A stretch of 48,709 nt of DNA from positions 1 through 48,709 of the forward strand of contig JBKHDM010000012.1 of NCBI GenBank assembly GCA_046541355.1. Reading direction: 5' to 3'. Shown here one piece after another: positions 24,082-32,311 of the stretch. Origin of the DNA: CAYZHV01 sp046541355 (lineage in GTDB: Bacteria; Spirochaetota; Spirochaetia; DSM-27196; Alkalispirochaetaceae). The notes under the pieces were generated by a model. It was not told the DNA's origin and made no database searches. It saw only the letters and a list, made by a program, of their open reading frames with translations. The translations under genes and the position numbers were made by a program. Each line of letters begins with the position of its first letter. The first letter of the stretch is position 1.

Positions 24082-25362
24082 AGTATCGAGAAGCGTGTTG
24101 TTTTATCCACGGATTTCCCGAAGTATGAACGCCGGTGTGAACACGGATGATCCCGACTGGCCGGCCCGCCAACGTAACGGCGGGGTTTGCAGAGAACCTT
24201 CCCACACGTTCTTTAAGGACTCAGACAGACCTGTCGATGACGGGCGAATCCGTCGCCGATAGAACGAGCGCGTGAGGCTGCTGACCATATCGGGACGAAC
24301 ACTGCCCTGGACCGCATGGACACCCAGCAGGGGGTTGCGGACCCGAAACTCCCGGTTTGCATTGTGGTCCCAGGCAAAGATCCACGCTCGGTGCATTTGC
24401 ATTACAGCATTACGGCCGAAGGCGATCGTCTCTCTTGTATGTTCCCGCAAACGATGACGGATCAGTCGATCAACATAGTTGGCCGGAAATAACGGATTCT
24501 GCATAGATCTATGGACCCGACTTGAAGTCTGCCTGTGGCTGAAGAGACCTGCCAATCTGAAGTGAGAGGCAAGGCGATCCAACGCAAGCAGATGAAGATA
24601 CAGGGGATGCTCGTCAGTATCTACAAGAATAGCTCCCCCGTCCCTGGGGCGAGCATAGTCCCATAACTCCTTTATTTGTAGAGAAATAGCTTGTTTCATT
24701 GAACCAGGCAATGGCTGCCATCGGAGATTCTTCCGGTGCAAGCGATGTTTCTGCTGAGCTGTCGTTCTACCACCTCTTCGAAACAAAGCATGTGTCATCG
24801 TAAGAACTGTCTCTCCGTCCCGGTCAACAGTAATTGTTATGTCACACGGATAGTCCTGGGAGGTGACGAAGGATCTGAACCCATCGATTACGAGTCCGTT
24901 TCGTTCATGGAGACGATCGAGCAAATGCGACTGGGCAGCGATGGACTGACGCCCCAACCGGATTACAGCCTGCTGGACAGCCATAGGCGATGCCTTGTAT
25001 CTGCGTCCTACCTCTCGCATTGAGGCGCCCTCCAGAAGTGACGTCTTTATGGCCTTAAGAGGAAGCCTTCGTTTCGCAAAGTAATGAAGAGATTCGGTTT
25101 GATCACTTATGGTTGCTCCACAGTTTCGGCATTTGTATCGCTGAACCCGTCCGTGAGCAGCGCATCTGTAGAAGCCGAACTTTGTCAGCCAGCGACCTCG
25201 TGGAGGGACGTGATTCGAACACGCAGCGTTAGGACAGTAGCTTGGTCTAGGCATATAGCCTCCTTTAAAGAGCCCGACTGTACGGAGTTCCATCCGTTAT
25301 CGGCTGTAATTCCTGTACGCGCAAATAGTTCTCCCGCTTCAAGCAACACGCTCGCGGATACT
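24082..25362 (-). mobile_element. Insertion sequence, 1281 bp, with terminal inverted repeats
   Basis: Left end AGTATCGAGAAGCGTGTTG (24082-24100), right end CAACACGCTCGCGGATACT (25344-25362); the repeats agree at 15 of 19 positions, the mismatches forming one 4-base block. It contains one transposase gene on the minus strand. Four short elements in this window share the ends. No convincing target duplication flanks it. It sits between the divergent SPL-like operon and hom, ending 4 bases before the -35 box of hom. Confidence 0.88.
24103..25254 (-). CDS. Transposase, zinc ribbon + HTH + DDE type
   Basis: A 383-residue protein. The N-terminus has a zinc ribbon (C7-x4-C12, C31, C42-x2-C45), then a helix-turn-helix ('LKAIKTSLLEGASMREVGRRY', about 66-100). 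A probable RNase H-like catalytic core follows, with Asp124 ('LVIDGFRSF'), Asp212 ('AILVDTDEHP') and Glu275 ('HTRETIAF'). The layout recalls single-ORF IS1-like or ISNCY elements; I cannot fix the IS family. The start at 25254 is chosen because GGAGG lies 5 bases upstream. The frame is intact, and the stop lies 2 bases inside the left inverted repeat, so the element may be active. Confidence 0.85.
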   Translation of the reverse strand: MPRPSYCPNAACSNHVPPRGRWLTKFGFYRCAAHGRVQRYKCRNCGATISDQTESLHYFAKRRLPLKAIKTSLLEGASMREVGRRYKASPMAVQQAVIRLGRQSIAAQSHLLDRLHERNGLVIDGFRSFVTSQDYPCDITITVDRDGETVLTMTHALFRRGGRTTAQQKHRLHRKNLRWQPLPGSMKQAISLQIKELWDYARPRDGGAILVDTDEHPLYLHLLALDRLASHFRLAGLFSHRQTSSRVHRSMQNPLFPANYVDRLIRHRLREHTRETIAFGRNAVMQMHRAWIFAWDHNANREFRVRNPLLGVHAVQGSVRPDMVSSLTRSFYRRRIRPSSTGLSESLKNVWEGSLQTPPLRWRAGQSGSSVFTPAFILREIRG

Positions 25363-25366
25363 AATG

Positions 25367-25395
25367 TTGACAGGCCCTTTGGCGAGACATACGAT
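25367..25395 (+). promoter_or_regulatory. Leaderless hom promoter beside the IS end
   Basis: Consensus TTGACA (25367-25372), exactly 17 bases, TACGAT (25390-25395), then 7 bases to the ATG at 25403. The -35 box starts 4 bases after the IS right end. Confidence 0.7.
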
Positions 25396-25402
25396 GGGCG
25401 GC

Positions 25403-26725
25403 ATGGTTGTAGTAGCTCTCGTCGGCTGCGGCACCGTTGGTGGTGCGACTGCGCAGCTTCTTACTCGGGACAGGGAGGTAATCCGCCGAAGGAGTGGCGT
25501 TGACCTCGAACTGCGCTACGTAGTCGACAGGAACTTCGACACGGCTCGCTCGTTGGGACTTGACGAAAGCTTGTTCACTGATGATCTGGACAAAGCGTTG
25601 GAGGATCCGGAGGTAGAGATCGTCATCGAGCTCGTAGGCGGCACCGGCTTTGCCAGGCAGCTGATAGAGACGGCTCTCGAGGCGGGCAAGCATGTGGTGA
25701 CGGCCAACAAGGCGCTGCTCGCTCATCACGGCGAGGAACTCTGGGCGCTGGCTCGACAACGGAGAAAATCGATAGCCTTCGAGGCGAGCTGCGGAGGGGG
25801 CATCCCCATAATTCGTGCCTTGGTGGAAGGACTTGTTGCGAATGAGATTGATGCTCTATACGGAATCGTAAATGGTACGTGCAACTACATACTCACCGAG
25901 ATGATCGAGGAGGGAAAGAGTTACGAAAGTGCCCTGGCCGACGCTCAGGCGAAGGGTCTTGCAGAGGCAGACCCTACCCTCGATGTCGGCGGCATGGACT
26001 CGGCGCACAAGATCGCAATCATGAGCTCCCTTGCCTTTGGGTTGAAGGTTGACTTCGAGGCGATTCCGGTTGAGGGCATTGACGGGCTTTCGGCGGAAGA
26101 TGTCACCTTCGGTGACACCTTAGGCTACGTGGTGAAGCTCATGGCCGTTGCCTACCGCACCGAGGAGGGGGTTACCCTCTGGGTCCGACCGGCGTTTATC
26201 TCCCGACATCACCCTCTAGCCTGGGTTACCGGGCCTTTCAATGCAGTGAGCGTCTACGGACACGCTACCGGACACACGCTTTACTACGGCCGAGGCGCCG
26301 GCGGCTCACCTACGGCCAGTGCGGTTGTCTCGGATGTGGTGAGCATAGGACTTTCAACCTTTCCCAACGTTTTTCTTTCCGCTGGGCAGTGGCAGGATAT
26401 CAATACCCTTACAGACCAGATTGACGTGCTCGAGACGGTAAGCCGATTCTACATTCGTACGATGGTCAAGGACTCGCCGGGAATGCTTGCCAAGATCTCT
26501 ACCATATTCGCGGACCACGGAATCAGTATTGCCAGTGTCCTGCAGAACGAGCTATCGGAGGATATGCCTGAACGGGATGCTCTCGTCCCTGTCGTCATCA
26601 CGACTCATCGAGCCAAAGAGAGAAGCGTACGGGAGGCCGTTGAGAAGATCGACCTGCTCCCCGGCACCGGCGAGCGATCGACAGTCATCACGATACTCGA
26701 CGAACACCCGGAGGAACTCCTGTAA
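25403..26725 (+). CDS. hom: Homoserine dehydrogenase
   Basis: Reduces aspartate semialdehyde to homoserine for threonine and methionine synthesis. The 440-residue protein has the NAD(P) loop 'VGCGTVGG' at the start, 'TANKALLAHHG', 'GIVNGTCNYILTEM' and 'EADPTLDVGGMDSAHK', and a C-terminal ACT domain ('DSPGMLAKISTIFADHGIS') for feedback control. ATG 25403 is chosen because it begins the family-conserved sequence and lies 7 bases after a -10 box. ATG 25394 overlaps that -10 box, and ATG 25364 precedes the -35. Confidence 0.95.
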   Translation: MVVVALVGCGTVGGATAQLLTRDREVIRRRSGVDLELRYVVDRNFDTARSLGLDESLFTDDLDKALEDPEVEIVIELVGGTGFARQLIETALEAGKHVVTANKALLAHHGEELWALARQRRKSIAFEASCGGGIPIIRALVEGLVANEIDALYGIVNGTCNYILTEMIEEGKSYESALADAQAKGLAEADPTLDVGGMDSAHKIAIMSSLAFGLKVDFEAIPVEGIDGLSAEDVTFGDTLGYVVKLMAVAYRTEEGVTLWVRPAFISRHHPLAWVTGPFNAVSVYGHATGHTLYYGRGAGGSPTASAVVSDVVSIGLSTFPNVFLSAGQWQDINTLTDQIDVLETVSRFYIRTMVKDSPGMLAKISTIFADHGISIASVLQNELSEDMPERDALVPVVITTHRAKERSVREAVEKIDLLPGTGERSTVITILDEHPEELL

Positions 26726-26794
26726 ATCGGTGTCGGGTTCGCTGAACAGATGAGAAGCTCTCGGGTCGATAGATGAACCAGAGGCGGAGGTTCG

Positions 26795-26824
26795 TTGACA
26801 TCGCGCCCTCGCACTGCGTAGTGT
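26795..26824 (+). promoter_or_regulatory. glgP promoter
   Basis: TTGACA (26795-26800), an 18-base spacer, TAGTGT (26819-26824). The leader contains AAGGAAGG just before the ATG, so this gene is translated in the usual way. Confidence 0.6.
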
Positions 26825-26845
26825 CGGTAAAGAAGGAAGGATTGG

Positions 26846-29386
26846 ATGCAGATAATCAAGTATACCGTAAGCCCTCAGATACCTAAGCCGCTCAGACCGC
26901 TGGAGGAGATTGCTCACAACCTGTGGCTCAGTTGGAACAATGATGCGGTGACCCTTTTTACACGCCTGGACTTCGATGCATGGATCTCTTCTCATCAGAA
27001 TCCTGTCCGGATGCTCGGAATGATCTCCCAGGAGCGCTACGAACAACTGGCGAATGATGACAGCTACCTCGCCTCTCTCAAGGCGGTAAGCGACCGGTTT
27101 CAGCGCTACAAGCAGAGCAAGGATACGTGGTACTCCGGCACACGCAAGAGAACAATCGCCTACTTCTCCATGGAGTACGGCCTTGATGTAAGTCTTCCAA
27201 TTTACTCAGGCGGTCTCGGCGTTCTTTCCGGGGATCACATGAAAACGGCATCCGATCTTGGCCTTCCTTTAGTCGGGGTCGGCCTGCTTTACCAGCAAGG
27301 GTACTTCCAACAGTACCTCAACGCCGACGGGTTTCAGCAGGAACGCTATCCGGAGAACGACTGGTTCAACATGCCGGTAAACCGGTGCACTACCAAAGAT
27401 GGAGAGGACGTGAAGATTACCGTCCAAATCCTGGACAGTACGGTCGTCGCCCGGGTCTGGGAGGTAAAGGTCGGCCGAATCAGCCTCTACCTGCTGGATA
27501 CAAATATCGAGGAGAATCGCCCGGAGTTTCGTTCGATCACCGCTCAGTTGTACGGAGGCGACAAGGAGACACGGATTCGTCAGGAGATCCTGTTGGGCAT
27601 TGGCGGCATTCGTGCTCTACGAGCTCTCGGGATCGAGCCTGAAGTTACACATATGAATGAGGGCCACTCAGCCTTTCTCGGCATTGAACGTATTCGAATC
27701 TACATGCAGGAGAAGGGTCTTTCCTTCGACGAGGCACGTCAGGCACTCTGGCCGACAAATATCTTCACCACCCACACTCCTGTTCCCGCCGGTAACGAAC
27801 GGTTTCCGGTAGAGATCATCCAGAAGTACTTCCACAACATAACCGACGGTACCGGTCTCAGCTGGGAATCGTTTATGGCCCTCGGTCGTGAGAATCCCGA
27901 GGATACCCTCGAACACTTCTGCATGACTGTCCTCGCCCTCAAGCTCTCGGCATACAACAACGGCGTCAGTGAGCTCCACGGTGTCATTTCTCGAGATATG
28001 TGGAAGAACGTCTGGCAAGGATTGCCCACAGACGAAGTCCCGATCGGACACATAACCAACGGCGTCCACCCACGCAACTTTCTCTCCGAGGAGATGACTG
28101 ATCTTCTCGATCGCTACTTCGGCCCTCGTTTCTATGACGACCCGACATATCTGGAAATCTGGGAGCGGATAGACCGCATCTCAGACGAGGAGCTGTGGCG
28201 AACTCATGAAGCGAGAAAGAATCGCCTTGTTGCCTTCGCGCGAAAGCGGCTGCGCTCACAGCTTCAAAGCAGGGGGGGATCGTACTCTCAGATCCTTCAG
28301 GCGGAAGAGGTGCTTTCTCCCTACGCACTGACCATCAGCTTTGCTCGCCGTTTTGCAACCTACAAGCGGGCTACCCTGCTCTTTCGGGACGCCGAGCGTC
28401 TGCGCCGACTGCTGTCAAACCCGGAGTATCCGGTGCAACTGATCTTCGCCGGAAAGGCTCATCCCCACGACATTCCGGGTAAGAATCTCATTAAGGACAT
28501 TATCCATTTTGCCAGCGATCCGGAGCTGCGAAACAGAATCGTTTTCCTCGAGAACTATGACATGACAATCGCGAAGCAGATGGTCTCAGGAAGCGATCTC
28601 TGGCTCAACACACCGCGCCGACCCCTGGAGGCGAGCGGCACAAGCGGTATGAAGGCGGGGTTGAACGGAGTGCTGAACTTCTCGGTCCTCGACGGCTGGT
28701 GGGCCGAAGCGTATCGAGGAGATAACGGCTTCGCGATCGGAAACGGAGAGGAGTACGAAGACGAAGAGTTGCAGGATGAGATCGAAAGCACCGCGCTTTA
28801 CGACCTCCTCGAGCGGGAGATCATTCCGACCTTTTTCGACCGTGGACGGGATGGGCTGCCGAGGGAGTGGATAGCCAAGATGAAAAACTCCATGAGAACG
28901 ATTGGGGGGCACTTCTCCACGCATCGCATGCTCATGGACTACAGCAACAAATTCTATCTCCCGGCGTTGAAGAATGCCGAGCTCTTCTCTAAAGACGGCA
29001 ACAGCAAGGCAAAAGCTGTCGCCTCTTACCTTGCGACGCTCGGGTCCGCCTGGAAATCAGTGGCAATAGCAAAGGTCGACGGGGGCCAACGTCAGGAGCT
29101 CAAAGTTGGCGACACCGTACCCGTTCTGGCCCATGTTCGCCTCGGTGAGCTGGCACCGGATCAGGTAATCGTCGAGGCAATCATGGGGCGGGTCACGGCG
29201 GATGGGTCCCTCGAGAACCCGCGGCGAATGACGCTGAAAGCCGCGGGCGAGGAGGATGGGACTCAGTTATACAAAGGGAGAATCCCATGCAACCAGGCGG
29301 GGCGACAGGGGATTGCCGTTCGCCTGCTCCCCAATCACCCAGATCTCGTTCATCCCTTTGTTCCAGGATTTGTCCGATGGCTGTAA
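26846..29386 (+). CDS. glgP: Alpha-glucan (glycogen) phosphorylase
   Basis: Releases glucose 1-phosphate from glycogen or maltodextrin. The 846-residue protein is of the bacterial/archaeal type with a distinctive N-terminus ('EEIAHNLWLSWNNDAVTLF'). 'AYFSMEYGL' and 'IYSGGLGVLSGDHMK' mark the sugar-binding part, 'THMNEGHSAF' the active site, and 'EASGTSGMKAGLNG' holds the PLP Lys at about 603. It provides substrate for the glycolytic enzymes pgi and pfkA. A single gene with its own promoter; codon use in this zone is slightly less GC-rich than in the secretion operon. Confidence 0.95.
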   Translation: MQIIKYTVSPQIPKPLRPLEEIAHNLWLSWNNDAVTLFTRLDFDAWISSHQNPVRMLGMISQERYEQLANDDSYLASLKAVSDRFQRYKQSKDTWYSGTRKRTIAYFSMEYGLDVSLPIYSGGLGVLSGDHMKTASDLGLPLVGVGLLYQQGYFQQYLNADGFQQERYPENDWFNMPVNRCTTKDGEDVKITVQILDSTVVARVWEVKVGRISLYLLDTNIEENRPEFRSITAQLYGGDKETRIRQEILLGIGGIRALRALGIEPEVTHMNEGHSAFLGIERIRIYMQEKGLSFDEARQALWPTNIFTTHTPVPAGNERFPVEIIQKYFHNITDGTGLSWESFMALGRENPEDTLEHFCMTVLALKLSAYNNGVSELHGVISRDMWKNVWQGLPTDEVPIGHITNGVHPRNFLSEEMTDLLDRYFGPRFYDDPTYLEIWERIDRISDEELWRTHEARKNRLVAFARKRLRSQLQSRGGSYSQILQAEEVLSPYALTISFARRFATYKRATLLFRDAERLRRLLSNPEYPVQLIFAGKAHPHDIPGKNLIKDIIHFASDPELRNRIVFLENYDMTIAKQMVSGSDLWLNTPRRPLEASGTSGMKAGLNGVLNFSVLDGWWAEAYRGDNGFAIGNGEEYEDEELQDEIESTALYDLLEREIIPTFFDRGRDGLPREWIAKMKNSMRTIGGHFSTHRMLMDYSNKFYLPALKNAELFSKDGNSKAKAVASYLATLGSAWKSVAIAKVDGGQRQELKVGDTVPVLAHVRLGELAPDQVIVEAIMGRVTADGSLENPRRMTLKAAGEEDGTQLYKGRIPCNQAGRQGIAVRLLPNHPDLVHPFVPGFVRWL

Positions 29387-29397
29387 TCATACGTCGG

Positions 29398-29426
29398 TTG
29401 ACCGGCTCTCAGAGCGCTGCTACTAT
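29398..29426 (+). promoter_or_regulatory. Promoter of the BamD-like lipoprotein gene
   Basis: TTGACC (29398-29403), 17 bases, TACTAT (29421-29426), then 12 bases to the ATG at 29439; the leader would be about 5-6 bases. Confidence 0.55.
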
Positions 29427-29438
29427 CGGGCAGGTAGT

Positions 29439-29885
29439 ATGAAGCGTACCTCACTGCTGGCGATAGCCGCTTTTTTCGCCCTCATGACCATGCTCGTCGC
29501 GTGTCAGACCACCCCGCCCGAGGTTCCCGAGGATCTCTCCCAGGCGGAGTTCTTTCAGCGAGCCCAGGATGCGGCGGACGAGAACCGTTGGACCGTGGCA
29601 TTGCACTACTATGAAACGTTTATCGAACGCTATCCCGAGGATGAACAGAACGTCATAGCCGCGGAGTACGAAATCGCATTCATCCATTACAAAATGGAGG
29701 AGTACGAAACCTCGAAGACGCTTTTCGAGGACATACTCGCCACCTATGAGGCTGATGAGGACGAAACCTTGCCGCAATGGCCGAGAATTCTCTCCGAAAA
29801 GCTACTGGACACGGTAAACGCGCGCATAGAAGAGCAGCAGCTTGGGTTTTTTGAGCGCGCGGCACGAGCTGACGAAACGCCGTAA
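29439..29885 (+). CDS. BamD-like TPR lipoprotein
   Basis: A 148-residue protein with a signal peptide and lipobox 'MLVACQ', so a lipid-anchored periplasmic protein. The mature part has TPR helices: 'AEFFQRAQDAADENRWTVAL', 'YYETFIERYPED' and 'YEIAFIHYKMEEYETSKTLF'. This is the pattern of BamD/YbgF-type proteins, but it is about 100 residues shorter than BamD, so it may be another TPR lipoprotein. Element C starts 7 bases after its stop. Confidence 0.75.
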   Translation: MKRTSLLAIAAFFALMTMLVACQTTPPEVPEDLSQAEFFQRAQDAADENRWTVALHYYETFIERYPEDEQNVIAAEYEIAFIHYKMEEYETSKTLFEDILATYEADEDETLPQWPRILSEKLLDTVNARIEEQQLGFFERAARADETP

Positions 29886-29892
29886 TTCTCAG

Positions 29893-30027
29893 GTATCAAG
29901 AACCGTGTTGTTTTTCCGCTCAAAGCTCCCTTGTCATAACGACTTAGGGTAGCTGGACATGGTGGGGAGGCCTAACTCCAGCTCTATTGGAGAGTTAGAG
30001 TCGAATTACCAACACGCTTCTTGATAC
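29893..30027. mobile_element. MITE-like element C, 135 bp
   Basis: 18-bp ends match at 17 of 18 positions and share the family consensus. The interior differs from elements A, D and E and contains its own hairpin (CTAACTCC ... GGAGAGTTAG near 29972-29998). It fills the gap between the lipoprotein gene and galK; the galK -35 box begins 10 bases beyond its right end. Confidence 0.87.
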
Positions 30028-30037
30028 TAACTGTACG

Positions 30038-30066
30038 TTGACAGCGGAAGCGGGTCGTTCTACCGT
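30038..30066 (+). promoter_or_regulatory. Leaderless galK promoter
   Basis: TTGACA (30038-30043), 17 bases, TACCGT (30061-30066), then 7 bases to the ATG at 30074, with no Shine-Dalgarno. Confidence 0.65.
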
Positions 30067-30073
30067 CATCTCT

Positions 30074-31378
30074 ATGAGTAGCAATCTCGAAACCGCCCTC
30101 GCCGACTACCTGTCACGGGACGCCGTCTCTCACCTTATAAACCGGGCATATCCGAATATCCGCCATGAGGTTATCACTGATAGATTCACCTCCCTCGTCA
30201 GGGAGTTCACCTCTAACTTCCCCGAACTGCCCACCCACGGCATCCGATTCATTTCGACTCCCGGACGCACCGAACTCGGCGGAAACCACACTGACCACAA
30301 TCTCGGACGTGTCGTCGCAGCCAGCATTGAGGTCGATGCCCTCGCGGCGGTTCTGCCAACAGACGATCGAGTGGCTCGGGTCAAATCAGAAGGCTTTACC
30401 GAGCTCTTCGAGGTCAAGATTGATGAAAATACCCCGGTGCCGGGAGAGAATAGCACCACTGCTCTGCTTCGCGGCGTTATATCGAGATTCAAGGAACTCG
30501 GTTACCAGGTGGGCGGATTTGCAGCCCAGGTGCAGAGTGATGTTCTACCGGGGTCGGGCATGAGTTCTTCCGCAGCGATCGAAGTCCTTTTTGGAACGAT
30601 TCTGTCGAGCCTCTACAACGCGGACACCATATCCAGCGTACAACTTGCAAAGGTTGGGCAGTTCGCTGAGAACAAGTTTATGGGCAAGCCGTGCGGGTTG
30701 ATGGATCAAATCGCCTGTGCTACCGGCGGGATCGTTGCGATCGACTTCAAGAATCCAAGCTTCCCGACAATAGAGACGATTGAAGCCGACTTTCAATCAT
30801 TCGGCTATCATCTTGCGATAGTGAATACCGGTGGCAGTCATGCCGACCTTACCGAAGCCTACGCTTCGATTCCCGAAGAGATGCAGAGTGTTGCACGACT
30901 CTTGAACCGGGAGCACCTGCGTGGTATTGAGCTTGAAGCACTTCTATCTGCCGTTCCTCTGCTTCGAGAAAAGGTCGGGGACAGGGCAATTCTTCGGTCC
31001 CTACACTTCATCGCAGAGAACGCGAGGGCACAGAAGCAGCGCGAGGCGCTGGGGTCCGGCGACATTGAGCGATTCTTGACCCTCGCCAGGGAGTCTGCCG
31101 GATCCTCTTGGCGCCTGCTTCAGAATTGCGTCGCTCCGGGTAAGACGACAGAACAACCACTCGCCGCAGGGATCGCCATAGCCGAAGCCCTCCTCGACGG
31201 CGAAGGCGCCGTGCGAGTGCATGGCGGGGGTTTCGCAGGAACCATGCAGGTCTTCCTTCCGGAGTCGAAACGCACTCACTTCGTCGGCGAGATGGAGACG
31301 ATCTTTGGACCTGGATGTGTAACTCTCACCGGAGTTCGCCAACTAGGAAGTGTAGCCTTTCCTGCTCTCTTCGATTAG
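30074..31378 (+). CDS. galK: Galactokinase
   Basis: Phosphorylates galactose to galactose 1-phosphate, the first step of the Leloir pathway completed by galE in this window; no galT is seen here. The 434-residue GHMP kinase shows 'PGRTELGGNHTDHNLG' (galactokinase signature), 'LPGSGMSSSAAIEV' (ATP loop) and 'VRVHGGGFAGTMQVF'. It is somewhat longer than usual (about 390), with an extended N-terminus. The start at 30074 follows a promoter by 7 bases; upstream GTG/ATG options lie inside the promoter. Its TAG stop overlaps the end of element D. Confidence 0.93.
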   Translation: MSSNLETALADYLSRDAVSHLINRAYPNIRHEVITDRFTSLVREFTSNFPELPTHGIRFISTPGRTELGGNHTDHNLGRVVAASIEVDALAAVLPTDDRVARVKSEGFTELFEVKIDENTPVPGENSTTALLRGVISRFKELGYQVGGFAAQVQSDVLPGSGMSSSAAIEVLFGTILSSLYNADTISSVQLAKVGQFAENKFMGKPCGLMDQIACATGGIVAIDFKNPSFPTIETIEADFQSFGYHLAIVNTGGSHADLTEAYASIPEEMQSVARLLNREHLRGIELEALLSAVPLLREKVGDRAILRSLHFIAENARAQKQREALGSGDIERFLTLARESAGSSWRLLQNCVAPGKTTEQPLAAGIAIAEALLDGEGAVRVHGGGFAGTMQVFLPESKRTHFVGEMETIFGPGCVTLTGVRQLGSVAFPALFD

Positions 31379-31512
31379 TATCAAGAAGCTTGTTGCTCTA
31401 TAGGCCTAAATCGTTGTGAGAAGACGACCTGTCCCGTCTACCTCGACCTTGCCGGTGTATCTCTAAAGAACAGAAGGACTTAACCCCCGATTAACAACAC
31501 GCTTCTTGATAC
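31378..31512. mobile_element. MITE-like element D, 135 bp
   Basis: 18-bp ends match at 17 of 18. The galK TAG (31376-31378) ends in the first base of the repeat, and the stop of the convergent djlA gene (31513-31515) begins on the base after it, so the element is the entire intergenic space. It shares AGGCCTAAA at the same internal offset (24) with element E; the rest of the interior is different. Confidence 0.88.
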
Positions 31513-32307
31513 TCAAAGGTTCCGCTCTTTCTTTATCGCATCCCAGGCGTTCTGAATCCGCTGAAAACGCTCCGTCGCATACTCAACGAACTCCTCCGGC
31601 AACCCCTTCGAAATAAGGGCATCAGGGTGATTTTCCTTTGCGAGGCGGCGGTACGCCCTTCGCACCTCCTCGTCCGTAGCGTCCTCGCCGACGCCAAGGG
31701 TTTCGTAGTGCTCAGCGAGGGAGGGTCCGCTCGCCCCGGGGCGAGCTGCGCTGCCGGGAACATAGCGATGGTAGAGGGTGTTCCACTCATACTCGCTTAA
31801 ACCGACAACCCCAGCAACCCGTCGTATCTGCGCCTCCTCCTGAGGATGAAAGGTGCCGTCCACCATAGCTACCTGGAAAAGCATCTCCACCAGGCCGAAG
31901 CGCAGATCACGCCGGGCACCGGTCACCTGTCGAAACTGCTGTGCCAGCTCTTCGACGGTGTAGTGGATATCCTTCGCCTCGTTAAACACCTGGATGGCAA
32001 ACTGGCGTTGCCGGCCGCTCACCCGCATCTGATCGAGAAAGCGGACCACCATATCACCCTCATCCTTGGTCACCCGGCCGTCAGCCTTGGCGATTTTTCC
32101 GAGAAGGGAGAAAAGAGCGATGAAGTAGGCCGCCTGAACTCGCTCCGCCGAGGCAGTAAACCGGGGCCTCCCGCCGGGCTGCTCCCGGACCTGCTCCTGA
32201 GCATTGTCGACAAAAAGATGCCCAAGGGCGGCACCAGCAATAGCGCCCAGGGGTCCGCCAAGAAATAGTCCGAACGTACCACCAACGACCTTACCGAACC
32301 AGCTCAC
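31513..32307 (-). CDS. djlA: DjlA-like J-domain protein with TerB domain
   Basis: A DnaK co-chaperone. The 264-residue protein has a glycine-zipper N-terminus ('GGTFGLFLGGPLGAIAGAALG', likely membrane-associated), a TerB-like helical domain (about 60-175; 'KADGRVTKDEGDMV') and a C-terminal J domain ('HYETLGVGEDATDEEVRRAY' with the HPD motif in 'ENHPDALI'). This order is that of DjlA. It starts 4 bases after pncB ends, so the two form an operon. Confidence 0.88.
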   Translation of the reverse strand: MSWFGKVVGGTFGLFLGGPLGAIAGAALGHLFVDNAQEQVREQPGGRPRFTASAERVQAAYFIALFSLLGKIAKADGRVTKDEGDMVVRFLDQMRVSGRQRQFAIQVFNEAKDIHYTVEELAQQFRQVTGARRDLRFGLVEMLFQVAMVDGTFHPQEEAQIRRVAGVVGLSEYEWNTLYHRYVPGSAARPGASGPSLAEHYETLGVGEDATDEEVRRAYRRLAKENHPDALISKGLPEEFVEYATERFQRIQNAWDAIKKERNL

Positions 32308-32311
32308 GCAA

